A DNA stretch of 64,000 nucleotides from assembly GCF_023218175.1 (NCBI RefSeq), contig NZ_JALPTH010000015.1, forward strand, positions 62,001 to 126,000, written 5' to 3'. The stretch's first letter is position 1, and every line of letters starts with the position of its first letter. Shown here one piece after another: positions 23,812 to 32,036 of the stretch. Below the pieces are notes generated by a model that did not search any database, was not told the DNA's origin, and worked only from the letters and a program-made list of their open reading frames with translations. This stretch comes from Streptomyces lichenis (GTDB taxonomy: Bacteria; Actinomycetota; Actinomycetes; Streptomycetales; Streptomycetaceae). The translations under genes were made by a program, and so were the position numbers.

Positions 23812-25263
23812 ATGAACAAGACGATTCGACGGGCCGCGGTCTTCACTCTGCTGCTGGTGTTCGCCCTGCTGCTGCGGGCGACCTGGGTGCAGGCGTACGA
23901 CGGGAAGGCCCTGGCCGACAACACGCACAACCGGCGGAACCTGATGGCGAAGTACGCCCAGCCGCTCGGGGACATCATCGTGGCCGGTTCGCCGGTCACC
24001 GGCTCGAAGGAGGCCCGCAGCGGCGACCTGCGCTACCAGCGGACGTACAGGGACGGCGGGCTGTACTCGGCGGTGACCGGCTACAGCTCCCAGGCCTACG
24101 GCGCCAACCAGCTGGAAGGCATCTACTCCGACGTGCTGGACGGCACCGACACCCGGCTGAAGAACCCGCTGGGCGCGCTCACCGGTGAGCAGGCCGCCCC
24201 GGGGGACGTGCTCACCACCATCGACCCGGCGGTGCAGAAGGCCGGGTACGAGGCGCTGGGCGACGCCAAGGGGGCGGCCGTGGCGATGGACCCGGAGAGC
24301 GGGCGCGTCCTCGGCATGGTCAGCACCCCCTCGTTCGACCCCTCGAAGATCGCCGGCTCCTATGACGGCGACGCCTGGAAGGCGCTCAACGAGGACGAGG
24401 ACAAGCCGCTGGTGAACCGGGCGATCCGGCAGCCGGTGGCACCCGGCTCGACGTTCAAGCTGGTGGTGGCCGCCGCCGCGCTGGAGGACGGGCTGTACGG
24501 GTCGGTGGACGAGGCCACCGACAGCCCCAACCCCTACCGGCTGCCGGGCACCCGCACCGACCTGAGGAACGAGAACGCCTCGGCGCCCTGCGAGGACGCC
24601 TCCCTCCGGGTCGCGCTCCAGTACTCCTGCAACAACGTCTTCGGCAAGCTGGCGGTGGACCTCGGCCAGGACAAGGTGAAGGCCATGGCCGACCGGTTCG
24701 GCTTCGACAACGAGAAGCAGGACGTCCCGGTCCGGGCGTACGCCAGCCGCTATCCGACCGGCATGGACCAGGCGCAGACCGCGCTCTCCGGCATCGGGCA
24801 GTTCGATGTGACGGCCACCCCGCTGCAGATCTCCATGGTCTCGGCCGCCCTGGCCAACGACGGGGTGCTGGTCGACCCGCACCTGGTGTCCAAGGTGGTG
24901 GACGCCGACGGCGACCCGCTGGAGTCCTTCGAGGACCCCGGCGAGAAGCGGGTCGTCTCCGAGCGGACCGCCGGGCAGCTGCGGGACGCGATGCGCACCG
25001 TGGTCGAGGAGGGCACCGGCACCAACGCCCGGATCGACGGCGCGGAGGTCGGCGGCAAGACCGGCACCGCCCAGCGCGGCGTGGACAACAGCGGTACGCC
25101 GTACGCCTGGTTCACCTCCTACGCCAAGGACGAGAGCACCGGCAAGCAGGTCGCCGTCGCCGTCTTCGTGGAGGACTCGCAGGCCACCCGCAACGAGGTC
25201 AGCGGCAACGGCCTGGCCGCGCCGGTGGCGAAGAAGATGATGGCGGCCGCGCTGGGCAGGTGA
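23812..25263 (+). CDS. Class B penicillin-binding protein (peptidoglycan transpeptidase, PbpA-like)
   Basis: 483 residues from ATG 23812 (GAGCGGG upstream). A short cytoplasmic tail and one membrane anchor (about 7-25) are followed by a small PBP dimerisation region and then the transpeptidase domain. Its three active-site motifs are SxxK in PGSTFKL (Ser213, Lys216), SxN as SCN in LQYSCNN (Ser272) and KTGT in GGKTGTAQ (416-419). It cross-links peptidoglycan outside the membrane. The size and layout resemble the actinobacterial PbpA/FtsI-like group that normally sits in the ftsW-pknB cluster, but this copy stands alone, so it is an additional PBP. Streptomyces carry several. Confidence 0.93.
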   Translation: MNKTIRRAAVFTLLLVFALLLRATWVQAYDGKALADNTHNRRNLMAKYAQPLGDIIVAGSPVTGSKEARSGDLRYQRTYRDGGLYSAVTGYSSQAYGANQLEGIYSDVLDGTDTRLKNPLGALTGEQAAPGDVLTTIDPAVQKAGYEALGDAKGAAVAMDPESGRVLGMVSTPSFDPSKIAGSYDGDAWKALNEDEDKPLVNRAIRQPVAPGSTFKLVVAAAALEDGLYGSVDEATDSPNPYRLPGTRTDLRNENASAPCEDASLRVALQYSCNNVFGKLAVDLGQDKVKAMADRFGFDNEKQDVPVRAYASRYPTGMDQAQTALSGIGQFDVTATPLQISMVSAALANDGVLVDPHLVSKVVDADGDPLESFEDPGEKRVVSERTAGQLRDAMRTVVEEGTGTNARIDGAEVGGKTGTAQRGVDNSGTPYAWFTSYAKDESTGKQVAVAVFVEDSQATRNEVSGNGLAAPVAKKMMAAALGR

Positions 25264-25265
25264 GG

Positions 25266-25318
25266 CGTCCTCCACCGGGCCCTGGTCCCTCGCGGGGGCT
25301 CACGGCCCGGTGAGGACG
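25266..25318. terminator. Imperfect convergent hairpin between the PBP and STAS genes
   Basis: CGTCCTCCACCGGGCC (25266-25281) pairs, apart from one bulged base, with GGCCCGGTGAGGACG (25304-25318). The right arm lies within the last codons of the STAS gene. Confidence 0.55.
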
Positions 25319-25605
25319 TGCCGGCAGCCGGCCAGGTCCAGGGTGCGGCCCACCAGCGGGCTGCACGCGATGACCCGCAGCCCGCCGCCCGCCCGCAGGG
25401 CCGCGGTGCGCAGGGCGAGCAGGGTGCCGATGCCGGAGGAGTCGAGGAAGGACAGCGGTTCGAGGTCCAGTTCGACCTGGGTGCCGGACAGCGGGGCGAG
25501 TGCCGCGATCACCTCCGGGCAGGTGTGCAGGTCGAGCTCGCCGTGCATCCGGGCCAGTACGGGCCGGATGCCGGCGAGGACGTCGATGCGCAGATCGGTG
25601 CCCAC
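25300..25605 (-). CDS. STAS-domain anti-sigma factor antagonist (SpoIIAA/RsbV-like)
   Basis: 101 residues from GTG 25605, with GGGAGG eight bases upstream; the frame is open much further but has no other sensible start. It is a single STAS domain: RIDVLAGIRPVLARMHGELD, then the phosphorylation loop PLSFLDSSGIGTLLALR with DSSG at 55-58. The Ser in that motif is phosphorylated by partner anti-sigma kinases in this family. The unphosphorylated form sequesters the kinase and frees a SigB/SigF-type sigma factor. A sigma factor of that type is encoded 1.5 kb away, but no anti-sigma kinase is in the window, so the pairing is inference. Confidence 0.9.
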   Translation of the reverse strand: MGTDLRIDVLAGIRPVLARMHGELDLHTCPEVIAALAPLSGTQVELDLEPLSFLDSSGIGTLLALRTAALRAGGGLRVIACSPLVGRTLDLAGCRHVLTGP

Positions 25606-25788
25606 TGCCGCGGCCTCCCTGGGGTTTTCCGGCCTCGTGTCCGGCCGGGGACGCCGCACACCTCCCGGCACATGATCCGCACAGCCTTCCCGCACCTCCT
25701 TCACCCCGCGCGCCCCCGGCGCGCCGCCGTACGGGGTACCGGCGCCGGGTACGGGAACGGCGGTGGAGGACCGCTCGTTACCCCTGGC

Positions 25789-27036
25789 ATGACAGCTATG
25801 ACCCCCGGCTCGAACATCCCCCTCCCCGTGGCCCGTGTGGCGGTGGACGTCTCCGCGCCCGTGCGGCTCGACGTATCGGGCCTGCTGCTCACCGCCGACG
25901 GCAAGGTGCGGTCCGACGACGACTTCATCTTCTACAACCAGCCGTCCGGCCCCGGAGTGACCTACCGCTCGGGCGGCGGCACCGCCCCCGACGCGATCGT
26001 GGTGGACACCGCCGCGCTGCCGCCGGGCATCGAGAAGGTCGTGGTCACCGCCAGCCCGGACGCCGCCGGCCAGAGCTTCCAGGGAATCGAGCCCACGGCC
26101 ACCGTGCGCGGCGCCGACGACGGCTCCCCGCTGGCCACCTTCACCCCGCCGCGGCTGGGCACCGAGACCGCCCTGGTCGTGGTCGAGGTCTATCTGCGCA
26201 ACGGCGCCTGGAAGGTGCGCGCGGTCGGCCAGGGATACGCGAACGGGCTGGCCGGCATCGCCACCGACTTCGGCGTCTCGGTGGACGAGGAGCCCGCCGC
26301 CCCGGCCGCACCCCAGCCCCCGGCGGCTCCGGCCCCGCCCTCGGCCCCGTCCGCGCCGCCGGCCTGGTCCGCCCCGCAGCCGCCCTCCGCCCCGCAGCCG
26401 CAGGCCGCCCCGCCCGCTCCCCCGGCGCCCGCCGCCCCGGTCGCGCCGCCGGCCGGCGGGAAGGTCAACCTGGACAAGGGGCGGGTCAGCCTCCAGAAGA
26501 ACCAGACGGTCTCCCTGGTCAAGGGCGGCCGGCCGCTGCTGTCCCAGGTCAAGATGGGCCTCGGCTGGGAGCCGGCGTACCGGGGCAAGGACATCGACCT
26601 GGACGCCTCGGTTATCGCCTACGGACCGCAGCGCAACCACCTGGACAGCTGCTACTTCGGCAAGCTGACCATCCTGGGCGGCTCGGTCAAGCACTCCGGC
26701 GACAACCTCACCGGTGAGGGGGCGGGGGACGACGAGGTCATCATGGTGGACCTGGGCCGGCTGCCCGCGGACGTCACCGGGCTGGTCTTCACGGTGAACA
26801 GCTTCTCCGGGCAGAAGTTCACCGAGGTCGCCAAGGCGTACTGCCGACTGATGGACGCGGCCAGCGGCGAGGAGCTGGTCCGCTTCGACCTGACCTCCGC
26901 CGAGCCGCAGACCGGGGTGATGATGGCCAAGCTGATCCGGCAGTTCTCCGGTGAGTGGGAGATGACCGCGATGGGCGACTTCGTGAAGTCGCGCACGGTC
27001 CGCGGGATGGTCAAGCCCGCCGCCCAGGCGCTGTAG
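25789..27036 (+). CDS. TerD-family protein with two TerD domains joined by a proline-rich linker
   Basis: 415 residues from ATG 25789; an ATG three codons later (25798) is equally likely. The first TerD-type domain (about 1-165) contains VAVDVSAPVRLDVSGLLLTADGKV, SDDDFIFYNQPSGPG and FQGIEPTATVRG. A Pro/Ala linker of about 60 residues follows (165-225). The second domain (about 225-415) contains VNLDKGRVSLQKNQTVSLVKGG, LGWEPAYRGKDIDLDASV, FGKLTILGGSVKHSGDNLTGEG in pieces and VMMAKLIRQFSGEWEMTAMGDF. TerD domains bind Ca2+ through the acidic loops seen here and are linked to tellurite, phage and stress resistance and, in Streptomyces, to development. No other ter genes are adjacent. Confidence 0.9.
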   Translation: MTAMTPGSNIPLPVARVAVDVSAPVRLDVSGLLLTADGKVRSDDDFIFYNQPSGPGVTYRSGGGTAPDAIVVDTAALPPGIEKVVVTASPDAAGQSFQGIEPTATVRGADDGSPLATFTPPRLGTETALVVVEVYLRNGAWKVRAVGQGYANGLAGIATDFGVSVDEEPAAPAAPQPPAAPAPPSAPSAPPAWSAPQPPSAPQPQAAPPAPPAPAAPVAPPAGGKVNLDKGRVSLQKNQTVSLVKGGRPLLSQVKMGLGWEPAYRGKDIDLDASVIAYGPQRNHLDSCYFGKLTILGGSVKHSGDNLTGEGAGDDEVIMVDLGRLPADVTGLVFTVNSFSGQKFTEVAKAYCRLMDAASGEELVRFDLTSAEPQTGVMMAKLIRQFSGEWEMTAMGDFVKSRTVRGMVKPAAQAL

Positions 27037-27062
27037 GCCGCCGAACGGGACGGTGGACGCCG

Positions 27063-27096
27063 AACGGCCGGGACCCCGGAAGGGGTCCCGGCCGTT
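27063..27096. terminator. Bidirectional hairpin between TerD and the convergent sigma gene
   Basis: Perfect 15-bp arms AACGGCCGGGACCCC (27063-27077) and its complement (27082-27096), with a GGAA tetraloop, centred between the two stops. Confidence 0.9.
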
Positions 27097-27130
27097 TCCC
27101 GGTACGGGATGTTCACCCGGCGAGTGGGCC

Positions 27131-27991
27131 TCAGCGGGTGGTCAGCATGCCCTCGCGGAGCCGCTTCAGGGTGCGGGACAGCAGCCGCGAGACGTGCATC
27201 TGCGAGCAGCCCAGGTGCTCGGCGATCTGCGACTGGGTCAGCTCCTCGACGAACCGCATGTGGATGATCCGGCGGTCCCGCTCGTCCAGCGCGGCGATCA
27301 GCGGCGCCAGCGCGTGGAAGTCCTCCACCAGCTCCATGGCGTGGTCCTCGGCGCCGATGAAGTCGGCGAGGGCGGCCTCGCCCTCCTCGGCGCCGTTGAT
27401 CGCGGCGTCCAGCGAGGAGGAGTTGTAGCCGTTGGAGGCCAGCCGGGCCTCGGTGACCTCCTCCTCGGTGAGGTTCATCAGCTCGGCCAGCTCCTTGACC
27501 GTGGGGGTGCGGCCCAGCCGGGTGCGCAGCTCCTCGGTGGCGCGGGCCAGCTCGACCCGGGCCTCCTGGAGGCGGCGAGGCACGTGCACGGCCCAGGAGG
27601 TGTCGCGGAAGAAGCGCTTGATCTCGCCCACGATGTAGGGGACGGCGAAGGTGGTGAACTCGACCTCGCGGGAGAGCTCGAACCGGTCGATCGCCTTGAT
27701 CAGGCCGATCATGCCGACCTGGACGATGTCCTCCATCTCGTCCGCGCCCCGGCTGCGGAAGCGGCCTGCGGCGTAGCGGACGAGGGACATGTTCATCTCG
27801 ATGAGGGTGTTGCGCGCGTACTGGTACGCGTGCGTGCCCTCCTCCAGGACCGCGAGCTGCTCGAAGAACAGCTTGGACAGGGCCCGTGCGTCCTTGGGCG
27901 CCACCTTCATGGGGTCGGCGACCTGCGGCAGCAGCTCCTGGGCGCTGCTGAGCTGGTCGGCCCGTGTCCGCGTCACCGTCGTCACCGTCAT
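27131..27991 (-). CDS. SigB/SigF-type (group 3) RNA polymerase sigma factor
   Basis: 286 residues from the ATG at 27991, with the excellent site AAGGAG. Sigma regions are in order: region 2 MSLVRYAAGRFRSRGADEMEDIVQ with VGMIGLIKAIDRFELSREVEFTTFAVPYIVGEIKRFFRD in pieces (about 75-135), region 3 WAVHVPRRLQEARVEL with RLGRTPTVKELAELM, and region 4 LDERDRRIIHMRFVEELTQSQIAEHLGCSQMHVSRLLSRTL in pieces (about 220-275). This is the SigB/SigF/SigN group, used in osmotic and oxidative stress or sporulation and held by kinase-type anti-sigma factors. A STAS antagonist gene lies nearby. A SigB-like promoter sits upstream, suggesting self-control. Confidence 0.94.
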   Translation of the reverse strand: MTVTTVTRTRADQLSSAQELLPQVADPMKVAPKDARALSKLFFEQLAVLEEGTHAYQYARNTLIEMNMSLVRYAAGRFRSRGADEMEDIVQVGMIGLIKAIDRFELSREVEFTTFAVPYIVGEIKRFFRDTSWAVHVPRRLQEARVELARATEELRTRLGRTPTVKELAELMNLTEEEVTEARLASNGYNSSSLDAAINGAEEGEAALADFIGAEDHAMELVEDFHALAPLIAALDERDRRIIHMRFVEELTQSQIAEHLGCSQMHVSRLLSRTLKRLREGMLTTR

Positions 27992-28056
27992 GCTCCTTCT
28001 GTCCCTCCCTCTACAGGTCGGTCCCCAGTGTCTCGCACGGACCGACGAAGCACCGT

Positions 28057-28081
28057 CTACCCCGGCCGTTCGAGTGCATGC
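28057..28081 (-). promoter_or_regulatory. Candidate SigB-type promoter of the sigma gene
   Basis: Read on the minus strand: GCAT (28081-28078), 15 bases, GGGTAG (28062-28057). This fits the GNNT-N14-16-GGGTAY pattern known for Streptomyces SigB-type promoters except at the last base. It lies about 65 bases before the start codon. The consensus is short, so chance is possible. Confidence 0.4.
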
Positions 28082-28196
28082 ACACAGATTTCCGACAGGT
28101 TTGCCACGGAAGTTTCGACCGGCGTGTTCGAAGGCCCCCCGGCCGACCGGCCGCCGCCCTCTCCCCACCCTCTTCCGTACCGTCCGGGCCCGGCCC

Positions 28197-29711
28197 TCAG
28201 CTCCCGGCCTTGGACCGGGCCTTGAAGGCCGCCTTGCGGGCCTCCTTGGCCATCGCCTTGTCCCGGTGCAGCCGGCCCATGGCCTCCAGCACCTCCGGGG
28301 TGGCCGGGTGGTCGACCCGCCAGGCCGCGTCGAAGAAGCCGCCGTGCTGGCCGGTCAGCCCCTCCACCAGGTCCCGCAGCTCCTCCAGGTCCTCGCCGCC
28401 GGCCGCGTCGAGCTGGGCCGCGATGGTGTCCACGGCCAGCCAGAAGATCATCGGCTCGGGCGGCGGCGGCACGTCGGCGGCGCCGCGCTCGGCGAGCCAG
28501 ACCCGGGCCAGCCCGCCGAGCCGCGGGTCGTCCAGCACCTCCCGTACGGCCGGCTCGGCGTCCGCGCCGACCAGGGTGAGGGCCTGCTGGCAGTGCAGCC
28601 GGCGCAGCGGGGAGCCGGCGTCGGCGCCCCGGGCGGCGGCCAGCAGGTCCCGGGCGGCCGCGGCCGGGTCGCGGGAGGCGAGCCAGGCCTCGGTCTCGGC
28701 CCGTGCGGCGGGCTCCGGGTAGTCGGCGACCCCGGCGAGCAGCGCGTCCGCGTCCTTGCCGGCCAGTTCGCCGACGACCGGGGCGGTCATCCCGGCCTCC
28801 AGCAGCCGGGCCCGTACCCCGTACCGGCCGAGCGGGGTCAGCCGGACCATCCCGTACCGCCGTACGTCCTCCTCGTCGAGCTCGTCCAGCGGCCCCGCGG
28901 CGGCTCCGGCTCCCCCGGCTCCCCCTTCCGCGTCCTCCTCGTCCTCCTCCGCCATCAGCGCCTCGTCCACCGGCTGGTACTCGACCAGTCCGATCGGCTC
29001 CAGCACCCGGAACTGGTCGTCCAGGCGCATCATCGCCTCGGAGACCTGCTCCAGGACGTCGTCGGTGGGTTCGCGCATGTCGTCGGGGACCAGCATGGAG
29101 GCGGCGAGCGCGGGCAGCGGGACGGGCGCGTCGGCCGGGCCGCCCTCGGAGACGGTCAGCAGATAGAGGTTGCCGAGGACGGCGTCGAGGAAGTCGGCCT
29201 CCCGCTCCGGGTCCCAGTCCAGGGCCCCGAGGTCGATCTCGCCGTCCTCCCCGGTGACGTCCGCGAGGTCGTCCAGAAGCGGGGCGGCGGCGTCGGCGAG
29301 GGCGCTCTCCAGGGCGTCCCGCCAGAGCGCCAGCACATCCTGCGGGGCGCCACCGGTCACCAGCGCGAGCAGTTCCCCGGCCACCACCGCCCCCGCGACC
29401 TCCCCGTCCGCGTCCGCGTCTCCGTCGCCGTCCGGCTCGGCGACCTCCACCAGCCCGGTGTCCAGGGCGACCCGCCAGGCCTCGCCCGCGTGCGCCTCGC
29501 CGTCCTCGTCCGGGATGAGGCCCAGCGCCACGGCCGCCGCGGCGAGTTGGCCCTCGGCGAGTTCGCCGTCGAGGTCGACCCGGGTCTCCGGGTCGGCCCA
29601 GCGGGCCAGCCGCACGGCCCGTACCAGCAGCGGGGCGGCGAGCGCGTCCCGTGCGAGCTCCGCCTCGGACGGCAGCCGAACCGGCGGCAGGGTGGGGCGA
29701 TCCGGCGACAT
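28197..29711 (-). CDS. Conserved hypothetical acidic protein
   Basis: 504 residues from the ATG at 29711 (GGAGAGA upstream). It is very rich in Ala, Asp, Glu and Leu, and is helical with no membrane segment or signal. It has an Asp/Gly run (EPDGDGDADADGEV, about 93-106) and an acidic low-complexity stretch (ALMAEEDEEDAEGG, about 250-265). A helical C-terminal half has repeat-like blocks of paired helices (ADALLAGVADYPEPAARAET, RRLHCQQALTLVGADAEPAV) that recall alpha-solenoids. It ends in a basic tail (DKAMAKEARKAAFKARSKAGS). I recall similar unnamed proteins in many Streptomyces. No function is assigned. It is transcribed on its own. Confidence 0.75.
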   Translation of the reverse strand: MSPDRPTLPPVRLPSEAELARDALAAPLLVRAVRLARWADPETRVDLDGELAEGQLAAAAVALGLIPDEDGEAHAGEAWRVALDTGLVEVAEPDGDGDADADGEVAGAVVAGELLALVTGGAPQDVLALWRDALESALADAAAPLLDDLADVTGEDGEIDLGALDWDPEREADFLDAVLGNLYLLTVSEGGPADAPVPLPALAASMLVPDDMREPTDDVLEQVSEAMMRLDDQFRVLEPIGLVEYQPVDEALMAEEDEEDAEGGAGGAGAAAGPLDELDEEDVRRYGMVRLTPLGRYGVRARLLEAGMTAPVVGELAGKDADALLAGVADYPEPAARAETEAWLASRDPAAAARDLLAAARGADAGSPLRRLHCQQALTLVGADAEPAVREVLDDPRLGGLARVWLAERGAADVPPPPEPMIFWLAVDTIAAQLDAAGGEDLEELRDLVEGLTGQHGGFFDAAWRVDHPATPEVLEAMGRLHRDKAMAKEARKAAFKARSKAGS

Positions 29712-30091
29712 CAGGGTCTCTCCTCAGTGTGTACGGGGTGGGTTTCCCCAGGTGCGGGCCCTCGGGCGCGGGTTCGGGCGCGGGCCGGGCGCGGGTGGGG
29801 CGCCCCCAGCGTAGACGTCCCTCGGGTGCCTGCCCGGCAGTTCGCCCGAAGGCCACCCGCCGGACACCCGCGCACCCTTGACAAGTTCCCGCCCATGACC
29901 GGAAATTGACGCGCGTAGAGCAATGCGTGGCAGCACTGCGCAGCGCGACGGTCCGCGGTCCACCGCGAGACGTCCGGGATCAGCGGTCCGACCGCCGGCC
30001 CCGGGCGGTTCCGGTCGGCGGACCGGCCCGGCGGGCGGCCCACGAGGCAGCCGCCGGGACGCTTCCCACCCTCATAGCAACGGAGCCCCTG
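29712..30091. other. Divergent intergenic region, hypothetical gene / secreted nuclease
   Basis: 380 bases holding the two divergent promoters. On the plus strand TTGACA (29878-29883) and ATTGACGCGCGTAGAGC (from 29905) offer sigma-70-like hexamers, but the best spacing is unclear. The part near 29770-29800 is a GC-rich GGGCGCGGG run. No gene or repeat is supported; a frame from 29906 lacks a ribosome site. Confidence 0.5.
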
Positions 30092-31939
30092 TTGACGTCC
30101 TCCCACCTGCCGAGAACCGCCGCCGTTCCGGCCGTCATCGCCCTCGCCCTGGCCGCCGGGCTGCTCGCCGGCGCGGGGAGCGCTGCCGCCGACGGCGCGG
30201 CCGGCGCGGACCCGGTCCGCATCCACGACATCCAGGGCACCACCCGGATATCCCCGCTCGCCGGGCAGCAGGTCACCGGGGTGACCGGCGTGGTCACCGG
30301 GGTGCGGTCCTACGGCTCGCGCGGCTTCTGGTTCCAAGACCCGAACCCGGACGCCGACCCGGCCACCAGCGAGGGGCTGTTCGTCTTCACCAGCTCGGCG
30401 CCCGCGGTCAAGGTCGGCGACGCGGTGCAGGTCTCCGGCACGGTCACCGAGTACGTGCCGGGCGGCGCGGGCTCCGGCAACCAGTCGCTGACCCAGCTGA
30501 CCAAGCCGGTGGTCACCGTGGCCTCCTCGGGCAACGCGCTGCCCGCCGCGGTGGCGATCACCGCCCGCTCGGTGCCGGACGCCTACACCCCGGACGGCGA
30601 CCCGGCGGCCGGCGGCTCGGTCAACGCCCTGCCGCTGAAGCCCCGCCGCTACGCGCTGGACTACTACGAGTCGCTGGAGGGCGTGAACGTCAAGGTCGGC
30701 ACCTCGCGGGTGGTCGGCGCCACCGACCCGTACCACGAGCTGTGGGTGACGGTGAAGCCGGACGAGAACGACAACCGGCGCGGCGGCACGGTCTACGGCT
30801 CCTACCGGGACCAGAACACCGGCCGCCTGCAGATCCAGTCGCTGGTCCCGGTGGCCGAGCAGCCCTTCCCGAAGGCGGACGTCGGCGACCGGCTGACCGG
30901 CACCACCGAGGGCCCGCTGGACTTCAACCAGTTCGGCGGCTACACCCTGACCGCCCGCACCCTGGGCACGGTGCAGGACCGCGGCCTGGAGCGCGAGGTG
31001 ACGCGCAAGCAGCGCTCCGGTGAGCTGGCCGTGGCCACGTACAACGTGGAGAACCTGGACCCGACCGACCCGCAGGAGAAGTTCGACGCGCTCGCCGAGG
31101 CGGTCGTCGCCAACCTCTCCTCGCCGGACATCCTCGCCCTGGAGGAGATCCAGGACGACAACGGGGCGAAGAACGACGGCACGGTGGCGGCCGGTGCGAC
31201 GGTCCGCACGTTCACCGAGGCGATCAGGGCGGCCGGCGGACCGGCGTACGAGTGGCGCTCGATCGACCCGGTGAACAACGCGGACGGCGGCGAGCCCGGC
31301 GGCAACATCCGCCAGGTGTTCCTGTTCAACCCGGCCCGGGTGTCCTTCACCGACCGCGGGGCCGGTGACGCGACCACCGCGACCGGTGTCGTACGGGAAC
31401 GGGGCAAGGCGGCGCTGACCCACTCCCCCGGCCGGATCGACCCGGCGAACGCCGCCTGGGAGGCCAGCCGCAAGCCGCTGGCCGGTGAGTTCTCCTTCCG
31501 CGGCCGCACGGTCCTCGTCATCGCCAACCACTTCGGCTCCAAGGGCGGGGACGAGTCGCTGGTCTCGCACCGCCAGCCGCCGAACCGCTCCTCCGAGGTC
31601 AAGCGCCTGGCGCAGGCGCAGGCGGTGAACGCCTTCGTCAAGGAGGTGCGGAAGGCGCAGCGCTCCGCGGACGTGGTGGTCCTCGGCGACATCAACGACT
31701 TCGAGTTCTCCGCGACGACGAAGGCGCTGACCGACGGCGGGGCCCTGCGCGCCGCCGTGAAGTCCCTGCCCCGCTCGGAGCGCTACTCCTACGTCTACCA
31801 GGGCAACAGCCAGGTGCTGGACCAGATCCTGACCAGCCCCTCGATCCGCGACTTCGACTACGACAGCGTGCACATCAACGCCGAGTTCGCGGCCCAGGAC
31901 AGCGACCACGACCCCCAGGTCCTGCGCTTCCGCCCGTAG
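30092..31939 (+). CDS. Secreted ExeM/NucH-family extracellular endonuclease/exonuclease/phosphatase protein
   Basis: 615 residues taking the TTG at 30092, which has GGAG six bases upstream and is followed directly by a signal peptide (TSSHLPRTAAVPAVIALALAAGLLAGAGSAAA in pieces, cleavage about residue 33). An OB-fold-like domain (about 40-150, HDIQGTTRISPLAGQQVTGVTG) precedes an endonuclease/exonuclease/phosphatase domain. The latter shows VATYNVENL (Asn318), LALEEIQDDNG, VFLFNPARV, VIANHFGSKGGDE, VVLGDINDFEFS and the final NAEFAAQDSDHDP, the metal and catalytic motifs of DNase I-like enzymes. It probably degrades DNA outside the cell for phosphate or nucleosides. Confidence 0.9.
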   Translation: MTSSHLPRTAAVPAVIALALAAGLLAGAGSAAADGAAGADPVRIHDIQGTTRISPLAGQQVTGVTGVVTGVRSYGSRGFWFQDPNPDADPATSEGLFVFTSSAPAVKVGDAVQVSGTVTEYVPGGAGSGNQSLTQLTKPVVTVASSGNALPAAVAITARSVPDAYTPDGDPAAGGSVNALPLKPRRYALDYYESLEGVNVKVGTSRVVGATDPYHELWVTVKPDENDNRRGGTVYGSYRDQNTGRLQIQSLVPVAEQPFPKADVGDRLTGTTEGPLDFNQFGGYTLTARTLGTVQDRGLEREVTRKQRSGELAVATYNVENLDPTDPQEKFDALAEAVVANLSSPDILALEEIQDDNGAKNDGTVAAGATVRTFTEAIRAAGGPAYEWRSIDPVNNADGGEPGGNIRQVFLFNPARVSFTDRGAGDATTATGVVRERGKAALTHSPGRIDPANAAWEASRKPLAGEFSFRGRTVLVIANHFGSKGGDESLVSHRQPPNRSSEVKRLAQAQAVNAFVKEVRKAQRSADVVVLGDINDFEFSATTKALTDGGALRAAVKSLPRSERYSYVYQGNSQVLDQILTSPSIRDFDYDSVHINAEFAAQDSDHDPQVLRFRP

Positions 31940-31958
31940 CCGGCAGCCGGTAGCCCGG

Positions 31959-32036
31959 CCGCTTCCGCCGGTTCACCCGGGTCCGGGTCACTCGCCCGCG
32001 CGCAGGCTCAGCGCGGGCGAGAACCGGCGGAAGCGG
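31959..32036. terminator. Nested long hairpin between convergent genes, running into the 3' end of the ABM gene
   Basis: Outer arms CCGCTTCCGCCGGTTC (31959-31974) and its exact complement (32021-32036) are 16 bp each. Inner arms CTCGCCCGCGC (31991-32001) and GCGCGGGCGAG (32011-32021) are 11 bp with a nine-base loop. The inner hairpin and the right outer arm are coding for the last residues of the minus-strand gene (stop at 31988-31990). It probably terminates both genes. Confidence 0.8.

Noticed and set aside
25789..27036. Tellurite-resistance or TerD-linked defence operon
   Set aside because: Only one ter-type gene is present, with no terABCE, terY or toxin-like partners; the convergent and flanking genes are regulatory.
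29906..30091. Upstream extension of the secreted nuclease
   Set aside because: It would place about 60 Arg/Pro-rich residues before a clear signal peptide; the TTG at 30092 has a proper ribosome site and begins the signal sequence directly.
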